A stretch of 64,000 nucleotides of DNA from Haemophilus parainfluenzae (GCF_014931415.1 NZ_CP063121.1:1860001-1924000), one strand, 5' to 3'; shown: positions 37,401 to 46,053, numbered from the stretch's first letter. Notes: generated by a model from the sequence alone, not told the origin. Numbers and translations are program-made.

Positions 37401-37780
37401 TAAAGTTTTTGCTGTTCTGATGCCGGTGAGGACGCTAAATATTTTTTTAATGGTTCAAATTCTTTTTGCTGTAAAAAAGTAGGGATTAATCGCATTAATC
37501 GCCATAACGTTGAATCTTTTTCAAAAGGGTTTTGCGTGGAAACATTCGGCAAATTATTGGCGTAAAGTTTCCAAATAAAACTGGAAGGCATAGGGAATTG
37601 GAAATTCGCTGCAACGCCGCGTTTTTTAGCAATTTCCATTTGCAACCATTGTGCCATACCCGGACTTTGCACCAACACAATGTCAGATTGAAACGGATCA
37701 TGTTGCGGTAAATTTTCCAACAGCGAAACTAAAATATCCTTTTGAATTTCTGGTTGGTTTGAATAATAAGTAACGAACAA
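34421..37780 (-). CDS. recC: Exodeoxyribonuclease V subunit gamma (RecC)
   Basis: The RecC subunit of RecBCD, which scans for Chi and helps split the duplex ends. At 1119 aa it matches E. coli RecC (1122 aa). Recognisable parts are the N-terminal VQSPGMAQWLQM, FGIPALPTVYLNIFQ, and MRSIPFKVVCLLGMNEADYPR with RRDDDRYLFLEALLAAR. The start is TTG at 37780 after AAGGGCG; MFVTYYSNQ aligns with the E. coli N-terminus and no upstream ATG fits. recB and recD are not here, so RecC is encoded apart, as in H. influenzae. It lies 37 bp downstream of comQ and may be transcribed with comNOPQ. Confidence 0.96.
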   Translation of the reverse strand: MFVTYYSNQPEIQKDILVSLLENLPQHDPFQSDIVLVQSPGMAQWLQMEIAKKRGVAANFQFPMPSSFIWKLYANNLPNVSTQNPFEKDSTLWRLMRLIPTFLQQKEFEPLKKYLASSPASEQQKLYQLSLKVADLFDQYLVYRPEWIAAWEENSDEKILAQINQQKQGLSALNPTFLSQIKGNIHWQGILWRALVDDVQRDFGGKAKHRAALNQQFLALCHDPNATLNLPERIFIFGIPALPTVYLNIFQGISAKTDVHLFFNNPCQEYWGDLRDLSKSYLLERQRFVQASNDVKPLISAEQVSWEPTDLDYTNQQEELFSGNPLLASWGKMGRDFLYQLVRDEENIQAISRDYYAELPEKTLLGQLQNQILTLSHGALNVAENDRSLVVKSCHSAMREVEVLHDYLLDLFNQNQHKPKEEQITPKDVVVMVADVNQYTPYIQAVFGANSADAPVIPFSISDSKLSESDVIVSSYLSLLNLKESQFGAEEVLALLDIPAIRERFNVALADLEQIREWVKESGIRFGLEKLQNTLNFNAWQAGLERMTLGYAMREEQGVWQDSLGLDSSYGLKGQLVGAVNQFFTALNKWHQDLQKAYNIEKWREKLTALLTDFFVQNEETADTLFYIQDCINAFADDLQSVNFEETLQADVIAEVMSARLEETPNSLRFLAGKVNFCTLLPMRSIPFKVVCLLGMNEADYPRSHTPNSFDLMQYHHQKGDRVRRDDDRYLFLEALLAARSHFYVSYVGSSIIDNQPKEPSVLVSQLIDYINHYSDDGLRIEQHPMTAFSPSNFQSEGKINRSFAKKWLPIAQFQERKCHEFVVPMSENQAPITEIELDRFVSFVENPVKFFFEKQLGVYFRDEDDRIEESENFTLNGLDHYRISNELLHLEEAQFNDYFAKQRVKGIMPRGEFAEVCAQSIRADVLAFKEKIKDYSSPHSESVDFVVETAQGNIRLFGYMEPLFGDENQIIEWRFAKYKDRYRIRPWLYYLIQLATKENALPPRIIAKDKDLTLKTIEKSTALEKLKMYVEAYLQSQQQIQLIPTENIAKFIEKDESAVNFDNVLTNIESLAKDDNYGYRKADPYWARVWGQTEQFKSQDGLLQLVKQTTSWFGEMLS

Positions 37781-37817
37781 AGTAACGCCCTTTTGAAAGC
37801 AAAAACAATGCGTTATT

Positions 37818-38120
37818 TTACTCGGTTTTCAATAAAAATTCACCTTGAGGATAGCGTATATTCACTTGATGATGACTGCATTGAATTGCAAATTGAATAC
37901 CATTTTGTTCTACGCTATTTTCACAAGACAAGCCTAAAAACTGACGTTGAGCCTGATTTTCAGCAATTTGAATCGCCTGAAATTCTTGAAAAATTCTGAC
38001 CGCACTTTTCCGTTGCTCACTCGTCCATCGATTAAAGATCAAAAATAACCCACTGAAAATCGATAAGGCTAATAAAAGGGACATTAACGACATCCCTTTA
38101 TTCACTTTAATCTTGTGCAC
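37818..38120 (-). CDS. comQ: Competence minor pseudopilin ComQ
   Basis: A 100-aa type IV prepilin-like protein, last of the comNOPQ competence set placed before recC (HI0938-HI0941 in H. influenzae as I recall). A short leader ends NKG, then the hydrophobic MSLMSLLLALSIFSG helix begins, the prepilin peptidase pattern. The Glu at +5 typical of major pilins is missing. Its start overlaps the end of comP by 14 bases. The protein probably joins the DNA-uptake pseudopilus; the individual role is not known. Confidence 0.82.
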   Translation of the reverse strand: MHKIKVNKGMSLMSLLLALSIFSGLFLIFNRWTSEQRKSAVRIFQEFQAIQIAENQAQRQFLGLSCENSVEQNGIQFAIQCSHHQVNIRYPQGEFLLKTE

Positions 38121-38784
38121 TTAAATCACTCCAACTTTTATCCACCAAACGCCATTGGCTATATTCTTGTACGAGTTTTGTCACCACGGCTTTACCGTAA
38201 GCCACCGTCACGCCATCTTCTAACTTAAGCGAACCACCTGTAATCACCGCACCACTTATTCGCCCTTTACCTGTTAAAGTTAAATCTCCTTCTGCTAACA
38301 AAATGCCACTCACATTCCCTTTAATTTCTAATTGGCTTTGTGTTATCCAATATACTTGCGGTGTTTTTTGAACAGTTAAAGTAGTATCTACTTTCACAAA
38401 GTGCGGTTGAAAATCAGCTTGTTTTTCGCTGGAAATAAAATCCCGCAGCATATTTTCATTAATGCCTTTTGTGGGCGATTTCTTAAATAACTCTGCACGT
38501 TTACACCAAACAGAATAGGCCACTTTATCCTCTGCCCCATTAGACTCGAAAAAGACTTGTTTCACTTTCTCAGCACCATTTAAAGGCAAGTTTTGGCAAA
38601 TGTGAGTTTGTTGCTGCAGACTGATTTTCTGTAACGCCAGGCCTTGTTCTACATAATATTTTCGCTGACTCATTTGAGATCGAAAAAACGCAAAGAGCTG
38701 TTCATCAAATAATAAGATCAGCGCCAATAAGCCTGAAAGTAAAATCAGTGCCGTCAGTGTCACAATCCCTTTTTTCATCATCAT
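38107..38784 (-). CDS. comP: Competence minor pseudopilin ComP
   Basis: A 225-aa protein with a short leader ending KKG and a hydrophobic helix (IVTLTALILLSGLLALILLF) at about residues 6-27, as in PilX-like minor pilins. The C-terminal part carries repeats resembling a short beta-helix: INVKGNV-type segments such as GDLTLTGKGRISGAVITGG. No Glu is found at +5 of the mature form. The ATG overlaps the comO stop (ATGA) and the stop overlaps comQ. Assignment as ComP rests on position and general features. Confidence 0.8.
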   Translation of the reverse strand: MMMKKGIVTLTALILLSGLLALILLFDEQLFAFFRSQMSQRKYYVEQGLALQKISLQQQTHICQNLPLNGAEKVKQVFFESNGAEDKVAYSVWCKRAELFKKSPTKGINENMLRDFISSEKQADFQPHFVKVDTTLTVQKTPQVYWITQSQLEIKGNVSGILLAEGDLTLTGKGRISGAVITGGSLKLEDGVTVAYGKAVVTKLVQEYSQWRLVDKSWSDLSAQD

Positions 38785-39506
38785 TCTTCTTGATTTAATA
38801 AAGGCACTACAAGCGAAGTTTCATATTGAATATGCTTATATGCGGCAAGATGCCCTGTGAGTTTAATTTCAATCCCTTTCCCTGCCTTTAACCAATCAAA
38901 ACGTAATTGAGAAATCTCAAACTCTTTTTCATCCAATAAATCAGTCCATCCACCACCAGCGTTACAAGTAGATTGCGCTAAGGCTCGCTGACACTCTGCT
39001 GAGCGACAATCTGCATTTACTGCATTTTTGTAGGTTTGTTTGGTTTCGATCATTTTGCCGTTAAGTTTGTAACCAAATAGCTCTTTTTCGATATTTTTCG
39101 CCACATTTTTAACGCCATTTACGCAGGTATTTTTTGTGTATTTTTCACCAATACAACCATTGCTATTCAAATCATAAAAAAACAAAACACAACTATTTGA
39201 CGGGGCATTATCAGCTTGAGCAATGGTTATTGCAGTGCCCTTTTCATCCAATTCAAATAAAACCAGATTATCCTCGATGAGTTTTTGGTTTGCGCCCCGA
39301 AAGCCTACGCGACGCAAATCTTTCCCGATGAGTTGAATTGTGCGTTGTAATTCTGCTTGTAGTTTGAGTTGTAACATTAAACGCTGATTTTGCTGTTGAG
39401 TTTGGGCATAAAATTGTGCAACCAATAACAATAATAAAGCGGATAAGCCAAGTGAAATCAATAAGCTCACCAATGTTTCACCTTTTAATGGTTTCATCTT
39501 GTACAT
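38781..39506 (-). CDS. comO: Competence minor pseudopilin ComO
   Basis: A 241-aa PilW-like prepilin protein. The leader ends LKG, followed by ETLVSLLISLGLSALLLLLV as the hydrophobic helix. Several Cys pairs lie in the C-terminal half, likely forming disulphides in the periplasm (SNSCVLF, NGCIGE, NTCVNG, DCRSAECQ, STCNAGGGW). Its start overlaps the comN end by 13 bases; the internal ATG nine bases on is an alternative. It is part of the CRP-S-controlled comNOPQ set. Confidence 0.82.
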   Translation of the reverse strand: MYKMKPLKGETLVSLLISLGLSALLLLLVAQFYAQTQQQNQRLMLQLKLQAELQRTIQLIGKDLRRVGFRGANQKLIEDNLVLFELDEKGTAITIAQADNAPSNSCVLFFYDLNSNGCIGEKYTKNTCVNGVKNVAKNIEKELFGYKLNGKMIETKQTYKNAVNADCRSAECQRALAQSTCNAGGGWTDLLDEKEFEISQLRFDWLKAGKGIEIKLTGHLAAYKHIQYETSLVVPLLNQEE

Positions 39507-40012
39507 GCACTCGCCGCTTGATCAGACTTTAATTTGATACTGCCAACATTGAAAAAAGAGAACAATGTACGATGCTCTTCCGCCTGTAACATAAAACAAT
39601 TCGTTTCCATGGTATTTCTGGCCCCATTAAATTTCACCGCCACTTCTGACGGATATAATTTAGGGCCTATAAGCATCGTTTTTCCTTCAAAATAAGGATA
39701 GTAAAAATGTGCATAAAGGTTTTTAGGACAATTCTGGGGATGAAAACAATCACAAAAATGATCGTTTTTTACTTGAGCAGTAATACACCAACGTTGATTC
39801 GCCCTATCTTGATTGGCCAAAATAAACCAAATCGCTGATGAATTTTCTGCCCTCGCTTGGATATCACGTAAGAAAAAATAAAGCCGTTGTTGCTCTTTTT
39901 CGAGAAAATATTTGGGATCGTTTTTCTGCCATTTAGGCAATGCAAACGCCAACGTTAAGCTTAAAATAAATAATACAATCAAGGTTTCTAATAAGGTTAT
40001 CCCTTTATACAT
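39494..40012 (-). CDS. comN: Competence pseudopilin ComN
   Basis: A 172-aa type IV prepilin-like protein and first gene of comNOPQ. The leader MYKG is followed by ITLLETLIVLFILSLTLAF, with the prepilin peptidase Gly and the Glu at mature position 5; it is the only one of the four that keeps this Glu. It has Cys residues for disulphides. The gene begins 77 bp downstream of the centre of a strong CRP-S site, so expression should need CRP and Sxy. It belongs to the machinery that pulls uptake-signal DNA through the envelope. Confidence 0.85.
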   Translation of the reverse strand: MYKGITLLETLIVLFILSLTLAFALPKWQKNDPKYFLEKEQQRLYFFLRDIQARAENSSAIWFILANQDRANQRWCITAQVKNDHFCDCFHPQNCPKNLYAHFYYPYFEGKTMLIGPKLYPSEVAVKFNGARNTMETNCFMLQAEEHRTLFSFFNVGSIKLKSDQAASACTR

Positions 40013-40078
40013 AAAATGCCTTCTTTTTTGACCGCACTTTAAAATTCCTTCAGAAGAAAGCCAAATTTGCTACTTTAT

Positions 40079-40100
40079 TTTTGCGATACCGATCGCAAAT
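40079..40100 (-). promoter_or_regulatory. CRP-S (Sxy-dependent) competence promoter site
   Basis: TTTTGCGATACCGATCGCAAAT has the perfect CRP-S half-sites TGCGA-N6-TCGCA, symmetrical about 40089/40090. In H. influenzae such sites need Sxy as well as CRP and mark competence genes. The comN ATG lies 77 bp from the centre. Confidence 0.92.
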
Positions 40101-40166
40101 TTCCTTTAAAAAACGGGAAAAACTGTGAATTAAACATTTTCAACTGGCTATTTACTAAAACTCCCT

Positions 40167-40172
40167 TATAAT
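40167..40172 (+). promoter_or_regulatory. Likely suhB -10 element
   Basis: TATAAT in the gap between divergent comN and suhB, 41 bases before the suhB ATG. I see no convincing -35. Confidence 0.45.
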
Positions 40173-40212
40173 AGGCGACCTATTTATCTGTTCTTTAAAA
40201 TCTGGTGGAAAT

Positions 40213-41013
40213 ATGAATCCAATGTTAAATATCGCGATTCGTGCGGCACGAAGAGCGGGCAACGTGATTGCTAAAAACTATGAACGCCGTGATGACATCC
40301 AAACAAGTAAAAAAGGTATTAATGATTATGTGACCAGCGTCGATAAAGCCGCTGAAGCTGAGATCATTGAAATCATTCAAAAATCTTATCCTGATCATAC
40401 AATTATCAGTGAAGAACGTGGTGCATTAGAAGGCAAAGACAGTGATATTCAATGGGTGATTGATCCACTAGATGGCACAACCAACTTTGTAAAAGGTTTG
40501 CCACATTTCTCTGTTTCTATTGCTATCCGTGTAAAAAACCGTACCGAAGTGGGTGTGGTTTACGATCCTATTCGTAATGAATTATTCACGGCTGTACGTG
40601 GTGAAGGCGCAAAATTAAATGAAGTGCGTTTACGTGTAGATAGTCAAAATGAACTTAACGGGGCGATTTTAGCCACCGGTTTCCCATTCAAACAACCAAG
40701 CTTGATGCCAACTCAATTTGCTATCATGAATAACTTAATTGATGAAGCAGCAGATTTCCGTCGTACGGGTTCTGCCGCATTAGACCTTTGCTATGTAGCA
40801 TCCGGTCGCGTTGATGGTTATTTCGAAATGGGTTTAAAACCTTGGGATTGCGCAGCGGGTGATTTAATCGTGCGTGAAGCAGGCGGTTTAGTGTGTGATT
40901 TCAATGCGGGTCATGGCTATTTACGCTCAGGCAACATTGTAGCTGCACCAGCGCGTATTTTAAAAGAAATGCTAAATAAAATTCAGCCTTGCCTAACTGA
41001 ACAAGTGAAGTAA
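40213..41013 (+). CDS. suhB: Inositol-1-monophosphatase SuhB
   Basis: A magnesium-dependent sugar phosphatase that in E. coli also takes part in ribosomal RNA transcription antitermination and ribosome maturation. The product is 266 aa, the usual length. Metal and substrate residues are in IISEERG (about 68-74), WVIDPLDGTTNF (about 84-95) and WDCAAGDLIVREAGG (about 212-226). A GGTGGA Shine-Dalgarno precedes ATG 40213. It is a single gene, convergent with bioB. Confidence 0.96.
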   Translation: MNPMLNIAIRAARRAGNVIAKNYERRDDIQTSKKGINDYVTSVDKAAEAEIIEIIQKSYPDHTIISEERGALEGKDSDIQWVIDPLDGTTNFVKGLPHFSVSIAIRVKNRTEVGVVYDPIRNELFTAVRGEGAKLNEVRLRVDSQNELNGAILATGFPFKQPSLMPTQFAIMNNLIDEAADFRRTGSAALDLCYVASGRVDGYFEMGLKPWDCAAGDLIVREAGGLVCDFNAGHGYLRSGNIVAAPARILKEMLNKIQPCLTEQVK

Positions 41014-41021
41014 GCCTCAAT

Positions 41022-41054
41022 AAAAAGTGCGGTAGATTTCACCGCACTTTTTTT
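41022..41054. terminator. Bidirectional suhB/bioB terminator from inverted uptake signals
   Basis: AAAAAGTGCGGT at 41022-41033 and ACCGCACTTTTT at 41041-41052 make a 12-bp stem with a 7-nt loop between convergent genes. Confidence 0.85.
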
Positions 41055-41058
41055 ATGA

Positions 41059-42075
41059 CTAATTTCTGTCGAGTGGTTTTCTATTTTCTTCCGTTTCTGG
41101 CTCTAGATCTAATTTTGCCATAAGAAGTTGATCGCCATCTTCTTCTGGGTTGCCTGTTACTAATAATTTATCCCCATAGAAAATGGAATTCGCACCAGCC
41201 ATAAAGCACATGGCTTGCATTTCTTCACTCATACCTTGACGACCTGCAGAAAGACGAACATAACTTTTCGGCATGGTAATACGCGCCACCGCAATAGTAC
41301 GAACAAACTCCGTCCAATCTAAATCAGCCGCTTCTGCCATTGGTGTGCCTTCCACTTTTACTAATTGGTTAATCGGCACTGACTCAGGCTGCGGATCAAG
41401 ATTTGCCAAACTTGCAATGAGGCCTGCTCGCTCTTTACGGGTTTCATTCATACCCACAATACCACCACAGCAAACTTTTAAACCGGCATGACGTACTTTT
41501 CCTAATGTACTTAAACGATCATCAAAACGGCGTGTGCCAATGACATTGTGATAATTCTCCGGTGCCGTATCAAGATTATGGTTGTAATAATCCAATCCCG
41601 CATCTTTTAACTCTTCCGCCATACCATCTTGCAACAACCCAAAGGTACCGCAAGTTTCTAAGCCGATATCTTTTACCGCACGAATAATCGCCGTCACTTT
41701 TTCCATATCTTTAGGCTTAGGACCACGCCATGCTGCGCCCATACAAAAACGTCCTGCACCACGTGCTTTAGCAATTTTGGCTTTTTCGACAATTTCATCA
41801 ATATCCAAGATCTGCTGATTTTGTACACCTGTTTGATAACGCGCTGATTGAGGACAATAGCCACAATCCTCTGGACAGCCACCCGTCTTAATCGACATCA
41901 ACGTCGATAACTGTATCGCGCCAGGGTTGAAATGCTCTCGATGCACTTGAGCCGCACGATAGACTAATTCTAAAAAAGGTGTTTCAAATAGCGCTTCGAC
42001 TTTACAAACAGACCAATACTCTACTGAGGGGTGAGGTGTAATGGATGAAAGCTGTACTACATTTGTTGTGGTCAT
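41059..42075 (-). CDS. bioB: Biotin synthase
   Basis: A radical SAM enzyme that inserts sulfur into dethiobiotin, the last step of biotin synthesis. The 338-aa protein has the radical-SAM cluster at Cys67, Cys71 and Cys74 in [10 protein letters not shown], plus residues typical for the auxiliary [2Fe-2S] cluster ([24 protein letters not shown]). It matches BioB over its full length (E. coli 346 aa). No other bio gene is nearby and no BirA-type operator is seen upstream. It is convergent with suhB. Confidence 0.97.
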   Translation of the reverse strand: MTTTNVVQLSSITPHPSVEYWSVCKVEALFETPFLELVYRAAQVHREHFNPGAIQLSTLMSIKTGGCPEDCGYCPQSARYQTGVQNQQILDIDEIVEKAKIAKARGAGRFCMGAAWRGPKPKDMEKVTAIIRAVKDIGLETCGTFGLLQDGMAEELKDAGLDYYNHNLDTAPENYHNVIGTRRFDDRLSTLGKVRHAGLKVCCGGIVGMNETRKERAGLIASLANLDPQPESVPINQLVKVEGTPMAEAADLDWTEFVRTIAVARITMPKSYVRLSAGRQGMSEEMQAMCFMAGANSIFYGDKLLVTGNPEEDGDQLLMAKLDLEPETEENRKPLDRN

Positions 42076-42148
42076 TATATTTTCCTCGTTTAAGCTATGT
42101 CGCTTTTATTAAGTTGAGCATATTACTCTGCAATATGATGAAAAGAGA

Positions 42149-42778
42149 TCAGATCACTTTGCCTTGATGAATTTCAATCACTCGATCAATATGCCGTTCA
42201 ATTTCTTTAGGTTGATGCGTTACCAGTAACATGGTAAGTTTTTTTTCTTCACATAATTGATCCATTAAATCCTGCATTTCAATGCGTAGTTTAGGATCAA
42301 GCGCTGAAAAAGGCTCATCCAATAATAAAATAGGTTTATCTCGTAGCAAACAGCGTGCCAATGCCACTCGCTGTTTTTGTCCACCTGAAAGTGCGGTCGG
42401 TTTTCGTGTTAAAAAATCCTGTAAATTGACCGCACTTGCGGCTTGTTCTACAAGTGCTTTTTCTTCTGCATTTAAGGCTAAATTCGGTTTTAAACCTAAG
42501 GCGATATTCTCTTCTACGGAAAGATGAGTAAAGAGATTGTTTTCCTGAAATAGCATGGAAACGGGGCGTTCAAAAGGTGCCGTTTTGGTATGATTTTCAT
42601 CATTAAGCCAAATCTCGCCACTATCAGCATATTCAAATCCGGCAATTAAATTCAGCAAGGTACTTTTTCCTGCGCCACTTTCACCAATGATGGCGATTTT
42701 TTCCTGGGCTTGAATCTGTAAATCAAATACCATCGGCATGGATTGATAATTGAAGACCACATTATTTAATTTAATCAT
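42149..42778 (-). CDS. thiQ: Thiamine ABC transporter ATP-binding protein ThiQ
   Basis: The ATPase of the thiamine/TPP importer. The 209-aa protein has Walker [11 protein letters not shown]-loop LFQENNLF, signature LSGGQKQR and Walker [13 protein letters not shown] chose ATG 42778: it overlaps the thiP stop by eight bases (ATGATTAA), which indicates coupling, while the longer frame starts inside thiP. It is the last gene of thiB-thiP-thiQ, which is controlled by the TPP riboswitch before thiB. No clear terminator is seen in the 73 bp before bioB. Confidence 0.94.
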   Translation of the reverse strand: MIKLNNVVFNYQSMPMVFDLQIQAQEKIAIIGESGAGKSTLLNLIAGFEYADSGEIWLNDENHTKTAPFERPVSMLFQENNLFTHLSVEENIALGLKPNLALNAEEKALVEQAASAVNLQDFLTRKPTALSGGQKQRVALARCLLRDKPILLLDEPFSALDPKLRIEMQDLMDQLCEEKKLTMLLVTHQPKEIERHIDRVIEIHQGKVI

Positions 42779-44375
42779 TCTGTTCCTTCTGCCCTTCAAT
42801 AAACATAAATAACCCTAAACATAAGCCCAACAAAATCAATGCCGTCACTGCCGCTTCTTGGCTTCGATATTGCCCGATTTGTTGATAAAGCAAATGAGGC
42901 AAAGAAGTAAAATCAGGGCTACCAAACAAGGCTATCGCCGTAAAATCGCCGAGTGATAAGGTCGTCGCAAGCGCCAAGGCATATTTCAATGGGGCTTTTA
43001 GCAGTGGATATTCAATTAAACGAAAACGTTGCCAACCTGTAATATTCAGCGATAAACAGAGTTTTTCATAATATTGCATCGATTGATTCATTGGTGTATT
43101 GAGAATTTTGATAACAAATGGCAAGGCAGCCAAGGCGTTACAAACCGATACCACTACAAACAAATGCCCTGCTGAAAAATCAATATCTTGCAACCAAAGG
43201 AATAAGCCGACTGCTAAGACAATCGTCGGAATGGCTAAAATCATCATGCCCCCCGTTAAAATTAAATGGGCTAATTTGGGGTGATATAACCATTGTAGTT
43301 GCCGTGAAAGCAATAATAAGAAAAATCCAAATAATACCGATAAAATCCCGGCTGTCGGTGCCATGGTTAATGAATAAGCAAGCGCCTTCCATAATTGTGG
43401 ATTTTGCCAATAGCCAAATAATTGAGTTGCAGATAAACCTTGAAAAACAATATTGAATAAGGGACTTAAAATAAATAAGCACACAGAGAATAAGACAAAA
43501 ACATGTCCAAATTTGACCGCACTTGAAGAAGGCAAAACCCAGCGGTAACGTTGCGAAATCTGCGTTTCAGGTGCTTTTGCCCAATATTGTGAAAGTGAAA
43601 ATAAAGCAAAACAAAACGTAAATTGTACAAGCGCAAAAAGTGCGGCTTTGGGTAAATCAAATTCAAAGAAAATAGCTTGGTAAATCGCAACTTCTAGCGT
43701 GCTATTTTGTGGCCCGCCACCCAGTGCCAACACTATCGTAAAACTGGTGAAACACAGCATAAAAATCAGCACAAAGGCAGAGACTATTTGGCTTTTCAAA
43801 TAAGGCCATTCAATTAAACGGAAAAATGTGAAACCTTTGATATTTAATTGTGCCGCAAGTTGGTGCTGTTCAGTCGGTACACTTTGCAAAGCTTGCAAAC
43901 TCATTCGTGCCGCTAGAGGAATATTAAAAAATAAATGAGCAATGAGAATCCCACTTAAACCATAAATGGAGGGTTTCCACGAAATGCCTAAGATTTGCAG
44001 CAGTTGTGTTAGCCAACCGGCCGAGCCATAAATACCAATTAGACCGAAAATAGCCAATAATGCCGGCAAAACAAATGTGAGGGAAAAAATGCGTAAAATG
44101 AGCGATTTACCTTTGAAATCTAAATAGAAAAAAGCACGCGCAAATAAAGTTCCAATTACGCTAGAAAGCAATGCTGATAAGAATGCCTGCCCGACACTAA
44201 AGGTAATGACTTGATGCAGATAATCGTCTTTTAAAAAATCAGATAAGGCATAATCACTTCCTACTGAAAAAACCGCAGAAAGTGAAAATCCATAGAGTAA
44301 AACAATGAAAAAAATGACCGCACTTCCGCCCAAATAATGGCGAGGACGAAAATGCGGATGTTGCAATAAGCTCAT
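42771..44375 (-). CDS. thiP: Thiamine ABC transporter permease ThiP
   Basis: The membrane part of the thiamine/TPP importer. The 534-aa protein is a fused double permease with about 12 hydrophobic segments in two halves. Each half has an EAA-type loop for contact with ThiQ ([15 protein letters not shown] in the first, [15 protein letters not shown] in the second). This fused layout matches E. coli ThiP (536 aa). ATG 44375 lies six bases after the thiB stop. Three uptake signals or variants lie inside the gene. Confidence 0.94.
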   Translation of the reverse strand: MSLLQHPHFRPRHYLGGSAVIFFIVLLYGFSLSAVFSVGSDYALSDFLKDDYLHQVITFSVGQAFLSALLSSVIGTLFARAFFYLDFKGKSLILRIFSLTFVLPALLAIFGLIGIYGSAGWLTQLLQILGISWKPSIYGLSGILIAHLFFNIPLAARMSLQALQSVPTEQHQLAAQLNIKGFTFFRLIEWPYLKSQIVSAFVLIFMLCFTSFTIVLALGGGPQNSTLEVAIYQAIFFEFDLPKAALFALVQFTFCFALFSLSQYWAKAPETQISQRYRWVLPSSSAVKFGHVFVLFSVCLFILSPLFNIVFQGLSATQLFGYWQNPQLWKALAYSLTMAPTAGILSVLFGFFLLLLSRQLQWLYHPKLAHLILTGGMMILAIPTIVLAVGLFLWLQDIDFSAGHLFVVVSVCNALAALPFVIKILNTPMNQSMQYYEKLCLSLNITGWQRFRLIEYPLLKAPLKYALALATTLSLGDFTAIALFGSPDFTSLPHLLYQQIGQYRSQEAAVTALILLGLCLGLFMFIEGQKEQND

Positions 44376-44380
44376 TAATA

Positions 44381-45379
44381 CTATTTAGATAAGGCTTTTT
44401 GCCATTGATTGATCCAGCCTTTAAGCTGCTCACTTGTCACCGTAGTGGTATCTAAAATACGCATTGATTTTGCACGAGAATTAAGCGCATCAATATGGCT
44501 TTCGATATTAGTCTCTACCACGGGTAACATCACATTATTTTTAGCAATATCCGCTTGAGCTTGTGGTGAAAGTAAGAATCCTAAAAATTCATCTGCACAG
44601 GCATTATTACGGTTAGCAACTTTTGCTGCGACTTCAACTTGTAATACGCTCCCCTCTGCAAATTCCGTTGCCACATAATTGTCTTTTTGTTCAGAAAGAA
44701 TATGGTAAATCGGTGAAGTATTGACGCTTAAAACGACATCACCTTCGCCTTTTAAGAAGGCACCATAAGACTCAGTCCAACCTTTGGTGACCGTGACAGT
44801 ATGTTTAGAAAGGGTTTTCCAAGCATTTTCGACATCTGCTGCTGGATAAACTGCATTCATCCAAAGTAATAGACCACGTCCTATACTGCTTGTGCGTGGA
44901 TCTTGATATAACACTTTAAGATCTTGACGCTCAACTAATTCTTTTAAGCTCTTTGGTGGATTAGTCAGTTTATTTTTGTCATAAATAAACGCATATTGCG
45001 CATAATCAAATGGTAAGAACGTGTGATTTTCCCATTTAATTGGTAAACGTAACTGGCTTAAATCCACTTTATTTGGCTCAAAAATATTGAGTTTTTGTGC
45101 ATCCTCAATTTGATAACTATCTAAACCGAGCACCACATCCGCCTTAATTTTTTTACCTTCTAGACGAACACGGTTAAACAAGGTGCCATTATTGTCAAAA
45201 GCCACATAATTCAGCTTACATTGCGGGAATTGTTGTTCAAAAGCCGCTTTAACTTTTGGTCCAGCGCTCCAATCAGCACTAAATGAATCATAAGTATAAA
45301 CATCTAATGTTTGAGGTGCAGCTTGTGCGAAAGCGGAAGCAGTAAAAAGTGCGGTTAAAATGGGAAGAGTTTTGTTCAT
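44381..45379 (-). CDS. thiB: Thiamine-binding periplasmic protein ThiB
   Basis: The periplasmic receptor for thiamine and its phosphates, 332 aa. A Sec signal peptide covers about residues 1-20 (ending AQA), and the mature chain begins APQTLDVYTYDSFSADWSAGP. Typical parts are KGWTESYGAFLKGEGDVVLSVNTSPIYHI for ligand contact. An uptake signal encodes part of the signal peptide (LTALFT). A GGAG lies just before ATG 45379. The start codon can be sequestered by an upstream complement that follows the TPP riboswitch. Confidence 0.95.
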   Translation of the reverse strand: MNKTLPILTALFTASAFAQAAPQTLDVYTYDSFSADWSAGPKVKAAFEQQFPQCKLNYVAFDNNGTLFNRVRLEGKKIKADVVLGLDSYQIEDAQKLNIFEPNKVDLSQLRLPIKWENHTFLPFDYAQYAFIYDKNKLTNPPKSLKELVERQDLKVLYQDPRTSSIGRGLLLWMNAVYPAADVENAWKTLSKHTVTVTKGWTESYGAFLKGEGDVVLSVNTSPIYHILSEQKDNYVATEFAEGSVLQVEVAAKVANRNNACADEFLGFLLSPQAQADIAKNNVMLPVVETNIESHIDALNSRAKSMRILDTTTVTSEQLKGWINQWQKALSK

Positions 45380-45420
45380 TATGCGTTCTCCTTATTTTTG
45401 CATAACGAAACAGCATAATG
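45377..45420 (-). promoter_or_regulatory. Likely translational expression platform of the TPP riboswitch
   Basis: In the RNA, CAUUAUGC (45420-45413) directly after the aptamer is exactly complementary to GCAUAAUG (45384-45377), which contains the thiB start codon; the Shine-Dalgarno lies in the loop between them. No T-run terminator is seen here, so control would be at translation. Confidence 0.6.
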
Positions 45421-45426
45421 AGATGA

Positions 45427-45503
45427 TTAGTTTCCTACGCCAGCATTATCTGTTTCAGGTTCACGGGTATTTCTCAGCCGTTAATATAGGCACCCCGACT
45501 AAC
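45427..45503 (-). promoter_or_regulatory. TPP riboswitch (THI element) of thiBPQ
   Basis: On the minus strand the aptamer reads GGGGTGCC, GGCTGAGAAATACCC, GTGAACCTGAA and CAGATAATGCTGGCGTAGG in order, the full TPP-riboswitch core. P1 can form from TTAGT/ACTAA at the ends. TPP binding is expected to lower expression of thiBPQ. Confidence 0.95.
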
Positions 45504-45604
45504 GCGATGTAGTCTATCTTAAGGAAATTTAATCAACAAGTTATTTCATTTAAAAATGTTAATTCGATCACACTTTTCTATCTGGTTTATCATTTTTTGA
45601 GCAA

Positions 45605-45630
45605 AAGAAAACCTGCTAAAAAGCAGGTTT
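45605..45630 (-). terminator. grxD terminator
   Basis: AAACCTGC and GCAGGTTT pair around a 6-nt loop, with TTTCTTTTG following on the minus strand. Confidence 0.75.
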
Positions 45631-45651
45631 ATCTTGATAATCGGTTATCAA

Positions 45652-45978
45652 TTAAGCTTGATGTTTAGCCGCTACTTCACTTAATAAAGTTTGAAGTTCA
45701 CCCGCTTGATACATTTCTAAAATAATATCACAACCACCAATTAGCTCACCTTCTACCCATAATTGTGGGAAAGTTGGCCAGTTTGCATAAGCCGGTAATT
45801 CAGCACGAATATCTGGGTGTTGAAGAATATCAACATAGCCGAAAGGCACTTTGCAATTCATTAATGCTTCAGATGCACGTGCAGAGAAACCACAAGAAGG
45901 TAATTTTGGTGAACCTTTCATGTAAATTAAAATTGGGTTTTCAGCGATTTGCTTTTTGATTTTGTCTAACGTTTCCAT
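45652..45978 (-). CDS. grxD: Monothiol glutaredoxin (Grx4 type)
   Basis: A monothiol glutaredoxin of 108 aa that binds and carries [2Fe-2S] clusters. The active site is CGFS at residues 29-32, with the conserved Lys of YMKGSPKLP upstream. WPTFPQLWVEGELIGGCDI contains the glutathione-binding TFPQ and GGCD parts. The length matches E. coli GrxD (115 aa) roughly. The gene is transcribed alone. The 75-bp gap to the next gene upstream contains no recognisable element beyond its Shine-Dalgarno. Confidence 0.95.
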   Translation of the reverse strand: METLDKIKKQIAENPILIYMKGSPKLPSCGFSARASEALMNCKVPFGYVDILQHPDIRAELPAYANWPTFPQLWVEGELIGGCDIILEMYQAGELQTLLSEVAAKHQA

Positions 45979-46053
45979 AATGTTCCTTGTTCAAATAAGT
46001 CTGAATAGGGCGTTATTCTAGCATAAGATAGAACCTGAGTGAAAGGCTTGGTC

